The translations under genes and the position numbers were made by a program. Positions 8,470-16,751 of a stretch of 64,000 bases of DNA are shown here, piece after piece (the first letter of the stretch is position 1; each line of letters starts with the position of its first letter). The notes under the pieces are model-generated. The model was not told the origin of the DNA, searched no databases, and saw only the letters and a program-made list of their open reading frames with translations. Origin of the DNA: Bacillus vallismortis (lineage in GTDB: Bacteria > Bacillota > Bacilli > Bacillales > Bacillaceae). The stretch is from assembly GCF_004116955.1 (NCBI RefSeq), contig NZ_CP026362.1:2451677-2515676 (forward strand), in the 5' to 3' direction.

Positions 8470-9318
8470 ATGCGACAAACGAGAGGAGACACTTCTCCAT
8501 CTGCAGTTTCGCTTGCTTTTAAATTTGCAAGTTTAGCAGTTTTATGTGTACTGCTTTTGATGATGGTGATGTTGGGTTATTCCAACAGCTCAACGAAATC
8601 AAAGGAAGTCACTGTCACAACAAACGGCCAGCTTCGCAATGAGAAGGAAAGCTTGAAGCTGAAAAGCGACTCCCCCGATCTGCTGATCAAACATCTGCAG
8701 ACGAAACAGAACATGGGAGACAAAACGGTTTACCTAACCTTCGATGACGGCCCGTCAGCCTATACAAACCGCTTGCTCGACGTACTGAAACAAGCTGATG
8801 TCAAAGCGACATTTTTTATGCTGTCACCGCGGATGATTGAATTCAAACAAGCTGTGAAAAGGTCGGAGAAGGAAGGCCATGCACTCGGTTTACACGGCGT
8901 CACCCATAATAACAAATTATTCTATCAAACACCGACATCTCCGTTAAAGGAAATGCAGGCGGCGCGTGATACGCTGCAAGACATTACAGGATATAAAACC
9001 GATCTTGTCAGAACGCCATACGGCAGCAAGCCGTCACTGACCGCCTCACAAGTCCGCAATCTTGAGAAAGGCGGTTTTGTGTACTGGGATTGGACCATTG
9101 ACAGCATGGACTGGAAATACCGGAATTCAAAATATGTGACGGCCGTACTACAGCAGCTGGAGAATATGGAACATAGCCATTCAAGCAGGCCATATGTCAT
9201 TCTCATGCATGATCTTCCGGCTACTGTGAACGCGCTGCCGGCATTAATCCATAAGCTAAAAGAAAAAGGCTATTCCTTTGGAGTGTTAGAGGACACAATG
9301 GTTCCTGTTCACGAATAA
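8470..9318 (+). CDS. yheN: Membrane-anchored polysaccharide deacetylase YheN
   Basis: 282 residues. A cytoplasmic N-terminus is followed by one TM helix (about 17-37), a linker, then a NodB homology domain: TFDDGPS at 90-96 with the catalytic Asp and metal Asp, and the metal-binding pair His142 and His146 in LHGVTH. A later RTPYG motif is also present. Such enzymes N-deacetylate peptidoglycan or other envelope sugars outside the membrane. Preceded by CGGAGAG. The actual substrate is not evident. Confidence 0.88.
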   Translation: MRQTRGDTSPSAVSLAFKFASLAVLCVLLLMMVMLGYSNSSTKSKEVTVTTNGQLRNEKESLKLKSDSPDLLIKHLQTKQNMGDKTVYLTFDDGPSAYTNRLLDVLKQADVKATFFMLSPRMIEFKQAVKRSEKEGHALGLHGVTHNNKLFYQTPTSPLKEMQAARDTLQDITGYKTDLVRTPYGSKPSLTASQVRNLEKGGFVYWDWTIDSMDWKYRNSKYVTAVLQQLENMEHSHSSRPYVILMHDLPATVNALPALIHKLKEKGYSFGVLEDTMVPVHE

Positions 9319-9355
9319 AAAAGTGAGGCGCGATTATGCGGCCTCACTTTTTTAT
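9318..9355. terminator. Bidirectional terminator yheN / srtN
   Basis: AAAAAAGTGAGGC and GCCTCACTTTTTT pair around an 11-nt loop between two convergent genes. Confidence 0.9.
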
Positions 9356-10087
9356 TCCCAAACTTCGGGCAAACTCTCCAATTTTTTTATGAATGACCAT
9401 GTCAAACAAGCTGTCGCAATACGTCGGCTCTAGGTTAATAATGACTTTCTTCATGCCGGGAATCCGGCTTGCGTCCTCAGGCACAAACCTTGCCGGAGCG
9501 ACTTCGAGAGACGTGCCGATGACCAATAAAAGATCTGCTTGATCCAGCTTTTCATAAAGGGTCTCAAAGTGCAAGACGGCATCGCCAAAGAGAACCACAT
9601 CGGTTTTTAATACCGTTCCGCAAATCCCACCATCTTTTCCGGCCGCCGTACACTCCGGCACCTCCCGCTCTAGCAAATGAGGCAACTCATACTGTGCGCC
9701 GCATGCCGGGCAGGCTCCTGTCTGAATAGAACCATGCAATTCGTACACATGTCTGCTTCCGGCTTTTTTATGAAGTCCATCAATGTTTTGCGTAAAGATA
9801 TCGACCTGCTTCCCTTGCTTCTCCAGCTCAGCTAAAAGCAAGTGCCCTTCATTCGGTTCAAAGCTGCCGCTCATTTTCATCTGGAACAATTCTTTAAATT
9901 TGGGCCAAAACAGACGCGGGTGGCTCAAAAAATACTCAAGGCTCATCGCTTCCATTCTTGAGGCATCCTCCGTCCAAATCCCCCCTGCTGAACGAAAGTC
10001 GGGAATTCCTGATTCAGTGCTCATTCCAGCTCCGGTCAGCACGACAATTCGCTGTGCTTCATTTAGAATATGTTTGAATGCTTCCAA
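9344..10087 (-). CDS. srtN: NAD-dependent protein deacylase, sirtuin SrtN (YhdZ)
   Basis: 247-residue Sir2 protein. The NAD-binding signature GAGMSTESGIPDFRS begins at residue 19; TQNIDGLH and the catalytic HG (ELHGS) follow. A zinc module is formed by CPACG and the later Cys pair in CTAAGKDGGICG. It removes acetyl groups from lysines of cytoplasmic proteins. The likely start is TTG 10087, after AAAGGCGGTG. It lies 72 nt downstream of yhdY on the same strand and may be cotranscribed. Confidence 0.93.
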   Translation of the reverse strand: MEAFKHILNEAQRIVVLTGAGMSTESGIPDFRSAGGIWTEDASRMEAMSLEYFLSHPRLFWPKFKELFQMKMSGSFEPNEGHLLLAELEKQGKQVDIFTQNIDGLHKKAGSRHVYELHGSIQTGACPACGAQYELPHLLEREVPECTAAGKDGGICGTVLKTDVVLFGDAVLHFETLYEKLDQADLLLVIGTSLEVAPARFVPEDASRIPGMKKVIINLEPTYCDSLFDMVIHKKIGEFARSLGIKK

Positions 10088-10159
10088 CTCAACACCGCCT
10101 TTTTCTCTTATTTTACCACGAAAAAAACTCCGCCTCTGTCAGACGAAGTCTTTCCCTTT

Positions 10160-11275
10160 TTAAGCCCGTTCCTTTTCTTCTTTACTACCATTCACTTGGA
10201 ACGGATCATTTTGATGTTTTTGCTTTACAAAAACCATTTGGCCGGGATATGCGAACTCGACGCCTTCTGCGGCGAGGATTTCAATGATTTTATAGTTAAT
10301 ATCCTCTCTAACATCGAGGTTTTCAGCCCAAACCGCTGTTTTTGTATAGAAGTTGAAAAATAAATTGTAGTAGCTGTCGGCAAACGTATCAAAGTTGACC
10401 ATGATCGTTTCATTATCAACGCCCTCATGTTCTAAAAGCATGGTTCTGAGAGAACGAATGGAGCGATCGAGGTTCTCAATCGGCGTTGCGTAAGACACAT
10501 GGATGGAAAACGTGATCTGGCGTTTGGTCATTCTTGTCCAGTTCGTGATCGCTTCCATCGACAGCGTAGAGTTCGGCACCGTTACAAGCGCCCCCTGTGC
10601 GGTTCTGAATCTCGTGCTTCTGAAGGTAATATCCTCTACTGAGCCCGTTACCGTCGACGTCTCCACCCAGTCACCGATGGTAAACGGCTTTTCGGTAATA
10701 ATAATGATTCCGCCGAAGAAGTTGCTGATGGTATCCTTCGCTGCAAGCGCAAAAGCAAGTCCGCCAAGTCCGAGGCCTGCCACAAATCCATTGACATCAT
10801 AATTGAATTCCTGAGCGATCACACTGACACTGAGCGCAATGATGACAAAACGAAGCAATTTGGACAAAAACGGCGCCAGAATGTCATCCATGTCCAGCTC
10901 GAAGCGCTGATTCACCTTATGGAAGATAAACGACGACGCTGCGGTCAAATTACAAAGCCCCCAGCACAAAAGCGCCACAATCAGTGAGCGGTATATGTTG
11001 CTGATGAGAGGCATTTGTTCGTCTAAAAACGGTGAATACCGGATCGCTAAAAACAGCCCTAATGCCACAAAAAACCATCTGGCCGGCTTTTCAAATGCCA
11101 CAACCACCTGTTTGAAAATTTCTGTTTTCCGCCGATTCGTGAGATTAAAAAGCAACTGAAAGAAATATCTTGTAAACAGTTTTCTAAGTATAAGAAACAC
11201 CAGCAAAATCGCTAAGCTGATGCCGATTTGTATCATTTTATCGAGTGTGAAGTATTGCTGCAGATCATCTAGCAT
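10160..11275 (-). CDS. yhdY: MscS-family mechanosensitive channel YhdY
   Basis: 371 residues: several N-terminal TM helices, the pore-helix region GFVAGLGLGGLAFALAAKD, a beta domain (GGIIIITEKPFTIGDWV...), then a C-terminal cytoplasmic domain. This order is the MscS core plus extra helices. These channels open under membrane tension and release solutes during hypo-osmotic shock. Start ATG follows GAAGGGAG. It precedes srtN. The sequence cannot show whether the channel is a major emergency valve or a minor one. Confidence 0.92.
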   Translation of the reverse strand: MLDDLQQYFTLDKMIQIGISLAILLVFLILRKLFTRYFFQLLFNLTNRRKTEIFKQVVVAFEKPARWFFVALGLFLAIRYSPFLDEQMPLISNIYRSLIVALLCWGLCNLTAASSFIFHKVNQRFELDMDDILAPFLSKLLRFVIIALSVSVIAQEFNYDVNGFVAGLGLGGLAFALAAKDTISNFFGGIIIITEKPFTIGDWVETSTVTGSVEDITFRSTRFRTAQGALVTVPNSTLSMEAITNWTRMTKRQITFSIHVSYATPIENLDRSIRSLRTMLLEHEGVDNETIMVNFDTFADSYYNLFFNFYTKTAVWAENLDVREDINYKIIEILAAEGVEFAYPGQMVFVKQKHQNDPFQVNGSKEEKERA

Positions 11276-11360
11276 AAGAGTCTCCCTTCTATTTAAATCA
11301 AATGTTTATTATACTAAAAGATTCGTAAAGATGCTCATCTAAATGTCTATTTTTCAGCAC

Positions 11361-11384
11361 AAAACCCCGGCATTCCGCCGGGGT
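11361..11384 (-). terminator. Terminator after yhdX
   Basis: On the minus strand CCCCGGC and GCCGGGG pair around a 5-nt loop, followed by TTTT. Confidence 0.8.
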
Positions 11385-11426
11385 CATTTCTCAAATGATC
11401 TATTCAGCCAGATTCAATAGGGACAG

Positions 11427-11534
11427 TCACTTACTTTTTTTCGTTTGTGTCTGATCAAGGAGAGTTGCTTTTTGCATTTCAGCGTCCGTTTCGGCTTTAA
11501 TTCTTTCCTCCACTCTGATTCTCCCTTTTCCCAT
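11427..11534 (-). CDS. yhdX: Small protein YhdX (35 aa)
   Basis: A 35-codon frame, MGKGRIRVEERIKAETDAEM..., ending TQTKKSK, matches YhdX as I remember it in B. subtilis. The ribosome binding site AAAAGGAGG lies about 8 nt before ATG 11534 and a terminator follows the stop. The product is highly charged and probably helical, with no TM segment. Function unknown. It is divergent from yhdW. Confidence 0.8.
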   Translation of the reverse strand: MGKGRIRVEERIKAETDAEMQKATLLDQTQTKKSK

Positions 11535-11768
11535 GATCTCGCCTCCTTTTTTGCTATTATAAAGTAACAGAGTGTTTTGTGAAGATGTCGAAAGCCCCAA
11601 ATTCTTGACGAAAAAGGTTCTGATACGCTGAGTGTCTTTTTTTTAGTTATACGCGATTTCCAGCCCGGACCATTCCGATATGGCAGAAAAAATTCACCAG
11701 TTTGTATCGCCGCGCATATATGGATTTGATACAATAACAGAAATGCCCATATGAGGAGCTGACTTAGC

Positions 11769-12500
11769 GTGTACACCATTGCCCACCGCGGAGCATCAGG
11801 TTACGCTCCGGAAAATACGTTTGCCGCATTTGACCTCGCGGCGGAAATGAATGCAGATATGATCGAACTGGATGTCCAGCTTACAAAAGACAGGCAGATT
11901 GTTGTGATACACGATGACAGGGTTGACCGAACAACAAACGGATCGGGTTTTGTTAAGGATTTTACATTGGAGGAATTGAGAAAGCTAGATGCAGGGAGCT
12001 GGTACGGCCCCGCTTTTCAGGGAGAGCGCATTCCAACCTTGGAAGAGGTCCTCAAGCGCTATCACAAAAAAATCGGCCTACTAATTGAATTAAAAGGCCA
12101 TCCATCTCAAATCGGAATTGAAAAAGAAGCGGGACAGCTGTTACGGCAATTTTCTTTTTCTGTCGATAATATTGTTCAATCCTTTCAGTTCCGCTCCGTC
12201 CAGAGGTTCCGTGAGCTTTATCCATCATTTCCGACAGCAGTTATTACAAGGCCCAACTTTGGCATGCTGCCCAGAAATCAGCTGAAGGCCTGCCAATCTA
12301 TCGCAAACTATGTCAATATTAAATACACAAGACTCAATCGTCTGATGATCGCTTCTGCCCATAAACATGGCTTAAAAGTATTTGCATGGACTGTTAAAAA
12401 CCAAAAAACAGCAGCGAAATTACAAGCCATGGGCGTGGACGGTATCGTAACAGACTACCCGGATTTCATCAAAAAGGATGGCAAATATGAAAATGTATAG
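11769..12500 (+). CDS. yhdW: Glycerophosphodiester phosphodiesterase YhdW
   Basis: 243-residue GDPD-fold enzyme. The active-site block HRGASGYAPENT starts at residue 5; ELDVQLTKD and VIHDDRVDRTTNGSG carry the metal-binding Glu/Asp and the second catalytic His. It would hydrolyse glycerophosphodiesters to glycerol-3-phosphate plus an alcohol. No signal peptide is visible, so it is cytoplasmic. GTG 11769 is the first start in frame, with GAGGAG upstream at a longish distance. It overlaps the next gene by 14 nt. Confidence 0.9.
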   Translation: MYTIAHRGASGYAPENTFAAFDLAAEMNADMIELDVQLTKDRQIVVIHDDRVDRTTNGSGFVKDFTLEELRKLDAGSWYGPAFQGERIPTLEEVLKRYHKKIGLLIELKGHPSQIGIEKEAGQLLRQFSFSVDNIVQSFQFRSVQRFRELYPSFPTAVITRPNFGMLPRNQLKACQSIANYVNIKYTRLNRLMIASAHKHGLKVFAWTVKNQKTAAKLQAMGVDGIVTDYPDFIKKDGKYENV

Positions 12501-12882
12501 CGCGGTTTTTATCGGAGGCGCGCTTGGCGCCCTTCTCCGGTACGGAATAAACATGTGGATACAGACCGATCAGTTCCCGGCAGCAACCTGGCTCGAAAAC
12601 GCGGCAGGCAGCCTTCTATTAGGCATTCTGACCGGTTTTTTTATGATCAGGGCAAAACGGCCTCTGCTGTCGGCTTTTATAGGCACTGGCTTTTGCGGCG
12701 GCTTTACAACAATGTCCACATTTTCTAAAGAAACGGTGATGCTTTTACAAGCACAATCCTCACTGGCTATTTTGTATGCGGCGGTATCATTGACAGCAGG
12801 AATCGTTCTTGCGCTGATCGGCGTACTGGCGGGACGGCGCATAGCCGGCAACCAGCAAAGAAAGGAGATGCGGGAAAATTGA
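12487..12882 (+). CDS. crcB1: Fluoride channel subunit FluC/CrcB 1 (YhdV)
   Basis: 131-residue, four-helix membrane protein of the Fluc/CrcB family. The signature [15 protein letters not shown] carries the conserved Thr/Phe/Ser of the fluoride pore. Start ATG 12487 is favoured over 12478 because AAAGGATGG then has normal spacing. It lies in a yhdW-yhdV-yhdU operon; its stop overlaps the TTG of the next copy by 4 nt. Fluc channels work as antiparallel dimers, so the pair may form a heterodimer (inference). Confidence 0.9.
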   Translation: MKMYSAVFIGGALGALLRYGINMWIQTDQFPAATWLENAAGSLLLGILTGFFMIRAKRPLLSAFIGTGFCGGFTTMSTFSKETVMLLQAQSSLAILYAAVSLTAGIVLALIGVLAGRRIAGNQQRKEMREN

Positions 12883-13235
12883 CACTGGCGGGTATTTTGA
12901 TAGCGGGCGGCCTTGGCGCGATGCTGCGCTTTTGGCTTGGCAATGTCGTCACCGCCAAAACCAAAGGTCTTAGCCTGCCCATTGGCATACTAACAATTAA
13001 TATTCTGGGAGCTCTTGGGCTGGGAATGTTTACAGGGCTTCACATCGCCCATGATTCGGCCTCCCTCATCATGGGCACGGGATTTTTCGGCGCCTTTACA
13101 ACCTTTTCCACTTTCAGCGTTGAAAGTGTGCAGCTCCTGCTGGCCAAACGCGTTATGGAAAGCATCCTGTACATCACCCTAACGCTTTGCGGGTCAATGT
13201 TGGCGTTTTGGTGCGGCTGGACAATTGCAACGTAA
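12879..13235 (+). CDS. crcB2: Fluoride channel subunit FluC/CrcB 2 (YhdU)
   Basis: 118-residue Fluc/CrcB protein with the signature [16 protein letters not shown] and four predicted helices. TTG 12879 is the only start that fits the reading frame and length. AAAGGAG lies about 12 nt upstream, so translation is probably coupled to crcB1 through the 4-nt overlap. I see no fluoride riboswitch before this operon. It exports F- passively across the plasma membrane. Confidence 0.9.
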   Translation: MTLAGILIAGGLGAMLRFWLGNVVTAKTKGLSLPIGILTINILGALGLGMFTGLHIAHDSASLIMGTGFFGAFTTFSTFSVESVQLLLAKRVMESILYITLTLCGSMLAFWCGWTIAT

Positions 13236-13238
13236 AAA

Positions 13239-13268
13239 AACCTTGAGCTTATTTCTCGCTCAAGGTCG
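13239..13268. terminator. Terminator crcB2 / yhdT
   Basis: ACCTTGAGC and GCTCAAGGT pair; the minus strand continues into T7, so it mainly serves yhdT, overlapping its stop codon. Confidence 0.8.
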
Positions 13269-14634
13269 CACTGTTCAGCATCACAGGCTCGGGCAGCGGC
13301 AGCGTGTGGTGCGCCGTAACCCCGGTTGTGCTGCCGGCTTCTTCTTTTATCTCAATTTGTTTGATTAATCGGCCGTCCATCTTCAGCACTCTTATTGTAT
13401 AGGAACCGATGCGGATGGATTCACCGGTCTCAATATCGATGTTTTCTTTCAATATCAGCCCGCCGATCGTATCGACGTCTTCTTGAATCGATGCGCCGAG
13501 AAGGCTGTTCACCTCATCAATCCGAACCTTACCGTCCATGACATAATGGCACTCGCCAAGGTTTTGGATCAGCGGCTGTTCATCCTCATCAAATTCATCT
13601 CGGATCTCGCCGACAATTTCTTCAAGAATATCCTCTGTGGTCACAAGCCCCGAGGTTCCTCCGTATTCATCCGACAATATGGCCATATGAATGCGTTCAC
13701 GCTGCATTTTAATCAGCAAGTCATGAACCGGGATGGTTTCAATCACTTCGATTACAGGCCGTACATACGGATGGATCGTCATCTTCATTCGTTCCTCTTC
13801 TGTCATAAACAGCAAATCAGAAAACAAATGCTTCGTATTGACCAAACCGATGACACTGTCTTTGTCCCCATCTGTAACAGGCCAGCGCGTGTATTTTTCC
13901 TTCAGCATGGCTTCAAGCATCTCTGCCATCGTCATCTCTGTTGACACAGCGGCTATTTCCTTCCGCGGTATCATAATTTCTTTGGCGATCCGATTATCAA
14001 ATTCAAAAATCTTATTTACATATTTATATTCAGACGGATTAATCTCTCCGTTTTTCAAACTCTCAGACAACAGCATTCTGAGTTCTTCCTCAGAATGGGA
14101 ACCATCATGCTCTGACGCAGGCTTTAAACCGAACATGCCGCATAAAAGCCGCGCAGACCCATTGAGGATCCAAATAAACGGAAACAGGAGCAAATAAAAT
14201 AAACGCAATGGACCCGCTATCAGCAAGGTCAGCTGCTCTGCCTTTTGAATCGCGACCGTTTTCGGGGCCAGTTCGCCCACAACAACGTGCAAGAACGTGA
14301 TCATGCCGTACGCAACCGCAAAAGAGGCCGCATGAGAAACCGATTCCGGCAGGCCGAGCGGTTCAAACAATGGATGCAGCAGCCGTTCAAATGCCGGCTC
14401 CCCCAGCACGCCGAGTCCGATTGATGTCAATGTAATGCCCAGCTGGGATGCGGATAAATATTCATCCAAATCTGTAATGACACGCTTTGCGAGTATCGCC
14501 CGTTTGTTTCCTTCCGTGATAAGCTGATCAATTCTGGATCTCCTTACTCTAACAATTGCAAACTCGCTTGCAACGAAAAACGCGGTTAAAGCAATGAGCA
14601 CACCAATTAAAATCAGACTGTCAATATCGTCCAT
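13249..14634 (-). CDS. yhdT: CNNM/CorC-type divalent-ion efflux protein YhdT
   Basis: 461 residues: DUF21 (CNNM-type) membrane domain (helices within about 1-170), two CBS domains (about 210-335), and a C-terminal CorC/HlyC domain (about 350-430). It is a paralogue of YhdP; long stretches such as [19 protein letters not shown] and [19 protein letters not shown] are nearly shared. Members export Mg2+ or Co2+; the old name hemolysin is misleading. Its ATG is separated from AGGAGGTG (14668-14675) by a hairpin, described separately. It is divergent from yhdR. Confidence 0.92.
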   Translation of the reverse strand: MDDIDSLILIGVLIALTAFFVASEFAIVRVRRSRIDQLITEGNKRAILAKRVITDLDEYLSASQLGITLTSIGLGVLGEPAFERLLHPLFEPLGLPESVSHAASFAVAYGMITFLHVVVGELAPKTVAIQKAEQLTLLIAGPLRLFYLLLFPFIWILNGSARLLCGMFGLKPASEHDGSHSEEELRMLLSESLKNGEINPSEYKYVNKIFEFDNRIAKEIMIPRKEIAAVSTEMTMAEMLEAMLKEKYTRWPVTDGDKDSVIGLVNTKHLFSDLLFMTEEERMKMTIHPYVRPVIEVIETIPVHDLLIKMQRERIHMAILSDEYGGTSGLVTTEDILEEIVGEIRDEFDEDEQPLIQNLGECHYVMDGKVRIDEVNSLLGASIQEDVDTIGGLILKENIDIETGESIRIGSYTIRVLKMDGRLIKQIEIKEEAGSTTGVTAHHTLPLPEPVMLNSATLSEK

Positions 14635-14638
14635 TTAA

Positions 14639-14675
14639 CCTTATCCTCTCATAAAAGGATAAGGAGTCACCTCCT
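14639..14675 (-). promoter_or_regulatory. Translation-start hairpin of yhdT
   Basis: AGGAGGTG (14668-14675) is the best ribosome binding site but lies 33 nt before the ATG. Between them a perfect 9-bp stem CCTTATCCT / AGGATAAGG (arms 14656-14664 and 14639-14647) forms. CTCCT (14662-14666) can instead pair with AGGAG of the ribosome binding site, so the two pairings compete. The loop carries a three-codon frame ATG AGA GGA TAA (14641-14652). The same layout occurs at yhdP. Confidence 0.6.
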
Positions 14676-14676
14676 G

Positions 14677-14775
14677 ATATAATCATTTTTCCTTAACATT
14701 GAGGTACGCGGTGTATTGTTGCCTAAGCAGAGGGCCCCATCATACCACCTCCAAGTCAAAGTTTGATTATAAATT
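14677..14775 (-). other. Structured 5' leader of yhdT with a mini-ORF
   Basis: A TATAAT-like -10 lies at 14766-14771 (minus). Downstream the RNA contains GGAGGTGGT, then ATG ATG GGG CCC TCT GCT TAG (14723-14743) with good spacing. The GAGGT...GGTA segment can pair with TACACC...ACCTC, enclosing a GCC/GGC stem. I do not recognise a known riboswitch class. This is a candidate regulatory leader of about 120 nt. Confidence 0.4.
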
Positions 14776-14920
14776 GTATATTTTATTGTAACACAACTCA
14801 TTCCAAAAATGATTTTTAATTTTTAGACTTTTACTGCAGGTGCAGGCTTTCATCGCAGGCACAGCCTGTCATCATGTTGTGAATATGAAAACAGAAAACA
14901 GCATTCAAAGCCGTTTTCGT

Positions 14921-16102
14921 TTAAGCAAAATCTTTATATAAGGAAACGAAAATGTCCCGTGAGTTTTTGATCTGCTCGATCGGCACACTGAAGGATAAAC
15001 GGAAGTGCCCTTTTATTCCAAACCCGCTGCTGGGCACGATTAGTAATTTGTATTTTTGAGCGGCATGCACACAAAATGCAACTTCGTCTTCTATTGGCGA
15101 TTTAGGAAAAACGAAGAAACCGCCCTTCGGCATTTCGAATTCAAAACCGGCTTCCTTCAAAATGCCAACCATTAAATCCCTGCGCGCTTTATAAGTGCTA
15201 GCGTCTACCCTAACATCATCCATTCTTGCCACAGCCCGCTGCATCATGACTGGCGCATTCACAAACCCAAGTGTGCGATTACAATACACAAAAGCGTTGA
15301 TCAAAAGGCCAGAATCAGGCATCTTGCTGTCCAAACCAATATACCCGAGCCGCTCCCCCGCTATGCCGAGATCCTTACTGAATGAGCTCGCCAAAATCAC
15401 ACGGTGGTACGATTGAAACGGATTTGCAAGCTCTGCATCATAGATTAATTGACTATATGGTTCATCAAAGAGCACATAAATCGTTTGGCCGTTCTTCCCT
15501 TCTATTTCTTTTAATAAAGCACCTAAATCATCTATATTTTTCTGGCTGAGTACAGTTCCTGTCGGGTTATGAGGTGTATTGAGGATCAGCCCTTTCGTCT
15601 TGGGGGTGATCGATTGCCTGACCGCTTCTATATCAATTTCAAATCTGGGCGTTAATGGGCAGCTGACAGCCTTTCCCCCATAGTTCTCAATATACAATTT
15701 ATACTCGGCAAAATAAGGCGCGAGAATAATAACCTCTTCCCCCGGATTTACAATGCTTTTTAACGCGACATTCAAGGCGCCGCCCGCGCCCACCGTCATG
15801 ACGACGCGTTCCGCCGCGAACTCCGCTTCAAAACGGGACCCCAGAAATTGCGCGACTTTCTCTCTCGCTGCCGGAAGCCCTTGGTTTTGTATGTATCCAT
15901 GATTGCCTTTTTCAACTTCTTCTCGCAACGCTCTCTTAAAAGCTTCAGGCGGTTCCACAATCGGGTTGCCAAGCGAAAAATCAAAGACCTGATCATCCCC
16001 GAACTCTTTCTTCAGTCTTGCACCTTCATCAAACAGCTTGCGAATCCATGACCCTTTATGTAAGTTTTCTTCAATTTCCCGGGATAACCCAGCCAATTTC
16101 AT
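14921..16102 (-). CDS. yhdR: Class I aminotransferase YhdR
   Basis: 393-residue fold-type I PLP enzyme, annotated as an aspartate aminotransferase homologue. The phosphate-binding loop is GAGGA (105-109), Asn/Pro signature NTPHNPTG (175-182), PLP-contacting LFDEPY (211-216), Schiff-base Lys243 in SSFSKD, and a C-terminal Arg in HFRLSFS for the carboxylate. Start ATG follows GGAAGGGA. It is divergent from the MerR-family gene yhdQ, which could control it. Substrate is not resolved from sequence. Confidence 0.88.
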   Translation of the reverse strand: MKLAGLSREIEENLHKGSWIRKLFDEGARLKKEFGDDQVFDFSLGNPIVEPPEAFKRALREEVEKGNHGYIQNQGLPAAREKVAQFLGSRFEAEFAAERVVMTVGAGGALNVALKSIVNPGEEVIILAPYFAEYKLYIENYGGKAVSCPLTPRFEIDIEAVRQSITPKTKGLILNTPHNPTGTVLSQKNIDDLGALLKEIEGKNGQTIYVLFDEPYSQLIYDAELANPFQSYHRVILASSFSKDLGIAGERLGYIGLDSKMPDSGLLINAFVYCNRTLGFVNAPVMMQRAVARMDDVRVDASTYKARRDLMVGILKEAGFEFEMPKGGFFVFPKSPIEDEVAFCVHAAQKYKLLIVPSSGFGIKGHFRLSFSVPIEQIKNSRDIFVSLYKDFA

Positions 16103-16259
16103 CTGTCCCTTCCACGTGAAAAGTTTTGAAAATTCTTTCTTTACATGTTACTTCAATAAAATGAAGAATTCCACAACTTCCAGTGCTAATCTAGGGAAAA
16201 ACAATAAACTTGTGCAAAACACCGTTCATATATTAAACTATTCTCATAACTATAACGTG

Positions 16260-16691
16260 ATGGTTGGGAGGGATATAGATGGGGCTGAGACTTATCGCAT
16301 CAGTGAACTAGCAAAACTTGCGGGAGTAACGAAACGAACAGTTGATTATTATACAAATATCGGTCTGCTTACGCCGGCCAGATCCTTTTCAAATTACCGT
16401 TACTACGATGAAAACGCACTCAAACGACTCATATTTATTGTAGATTGCAAGAAGCAGCGATTGGCCCTGTCCGATATTAAAGATCGACTGGAGAACCAGT
16501 TTCCCTCTTCAGCTAAACTTGATGATGAAATTGGTAAACTGGCATTGGAAATTGATCATATGAATCAAAATATCTCCGGAATCTTGCATCGGTTTGAACG
16601 GCTGAAGCCCGAGGATCGTGACAAGCTGAAGAACAAGCTCCCACCCGAAAAGCTCGCCGTGTTCCAATCATTTATGCTGCTGTTACGTTAA
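16260..16691 (+). CDS. cueR: MerR-family regulator YhdQ (CueR)
   Basis: 143 residues. A winged-helix DNA-binding domain (YRISELAKLAGVTKRTVDYYTNIGLL, about 12-37, then NYRYY) is followed by a long dimerisation helix, the MerR layout. In 168 this gene is called cueR. The only Cys is in IVDCKK; the paired C-terminal Cys of copper-sensing CueR proteins is absent, so copper sensing is doubtful. ATG 16260 has no good ribosome binding site; GTG 16257 is an alternative. It lies 60 nt before yhdP and divergent from yhdR. Confidence 0.75.
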   Translation: MVGRDIDGAETYRISELAKLAGVTKRTVDYYTNIGLLTPARSFSNYRYYDENALKRLIFIVDCKKQRLALSDIKDRLENQFPSSAKLDDEIGKLALEIDHMNQNISGILHRFERLKPEDRDKLKNKLPPEKLAVFQSFMLLLR

Positions 16692-16707
16692 AACCATTTT
16701 ATCTAAC

Positions 16708-16751
16708 AGGAGGTGTTACCTTCATTCTCAATGCTAGAGTGAAGGTTCTAA
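16708..16751 (+). promoter_or_regulatory. Translation-start hairpin of yhdP
   Basis: AGGAGGTG (16708-16715) lies 36 nt before the TTG start. Between them ACCTTCATTCT (16718-16728) and AGAGTGAAGGT (16736-16746) form an 11-bp stem with one G-U pair. ACCT at 16718-16721 can instead pair with AGGT of the ribosome binding site. The loop begins a frame ATG CTA GAG TGA (16731-16742). An in-frame TAA abuts the TTG, so no earlier start is possible. Confidence 0.6.

Noticed and set aside
13483-13944. Long antisense frames within yhdT, glpD and other genes
   Set aside because: They lack ribosome binding sites, have no recognisable domains and follow from codon bias of the real genes.
14635-14775. M-box or other known riboswitch upstream of yhdT
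   Set aside because: The conserved core sequences of the M-box, Mn and fluoride riboswitches, as I know them, are not found.
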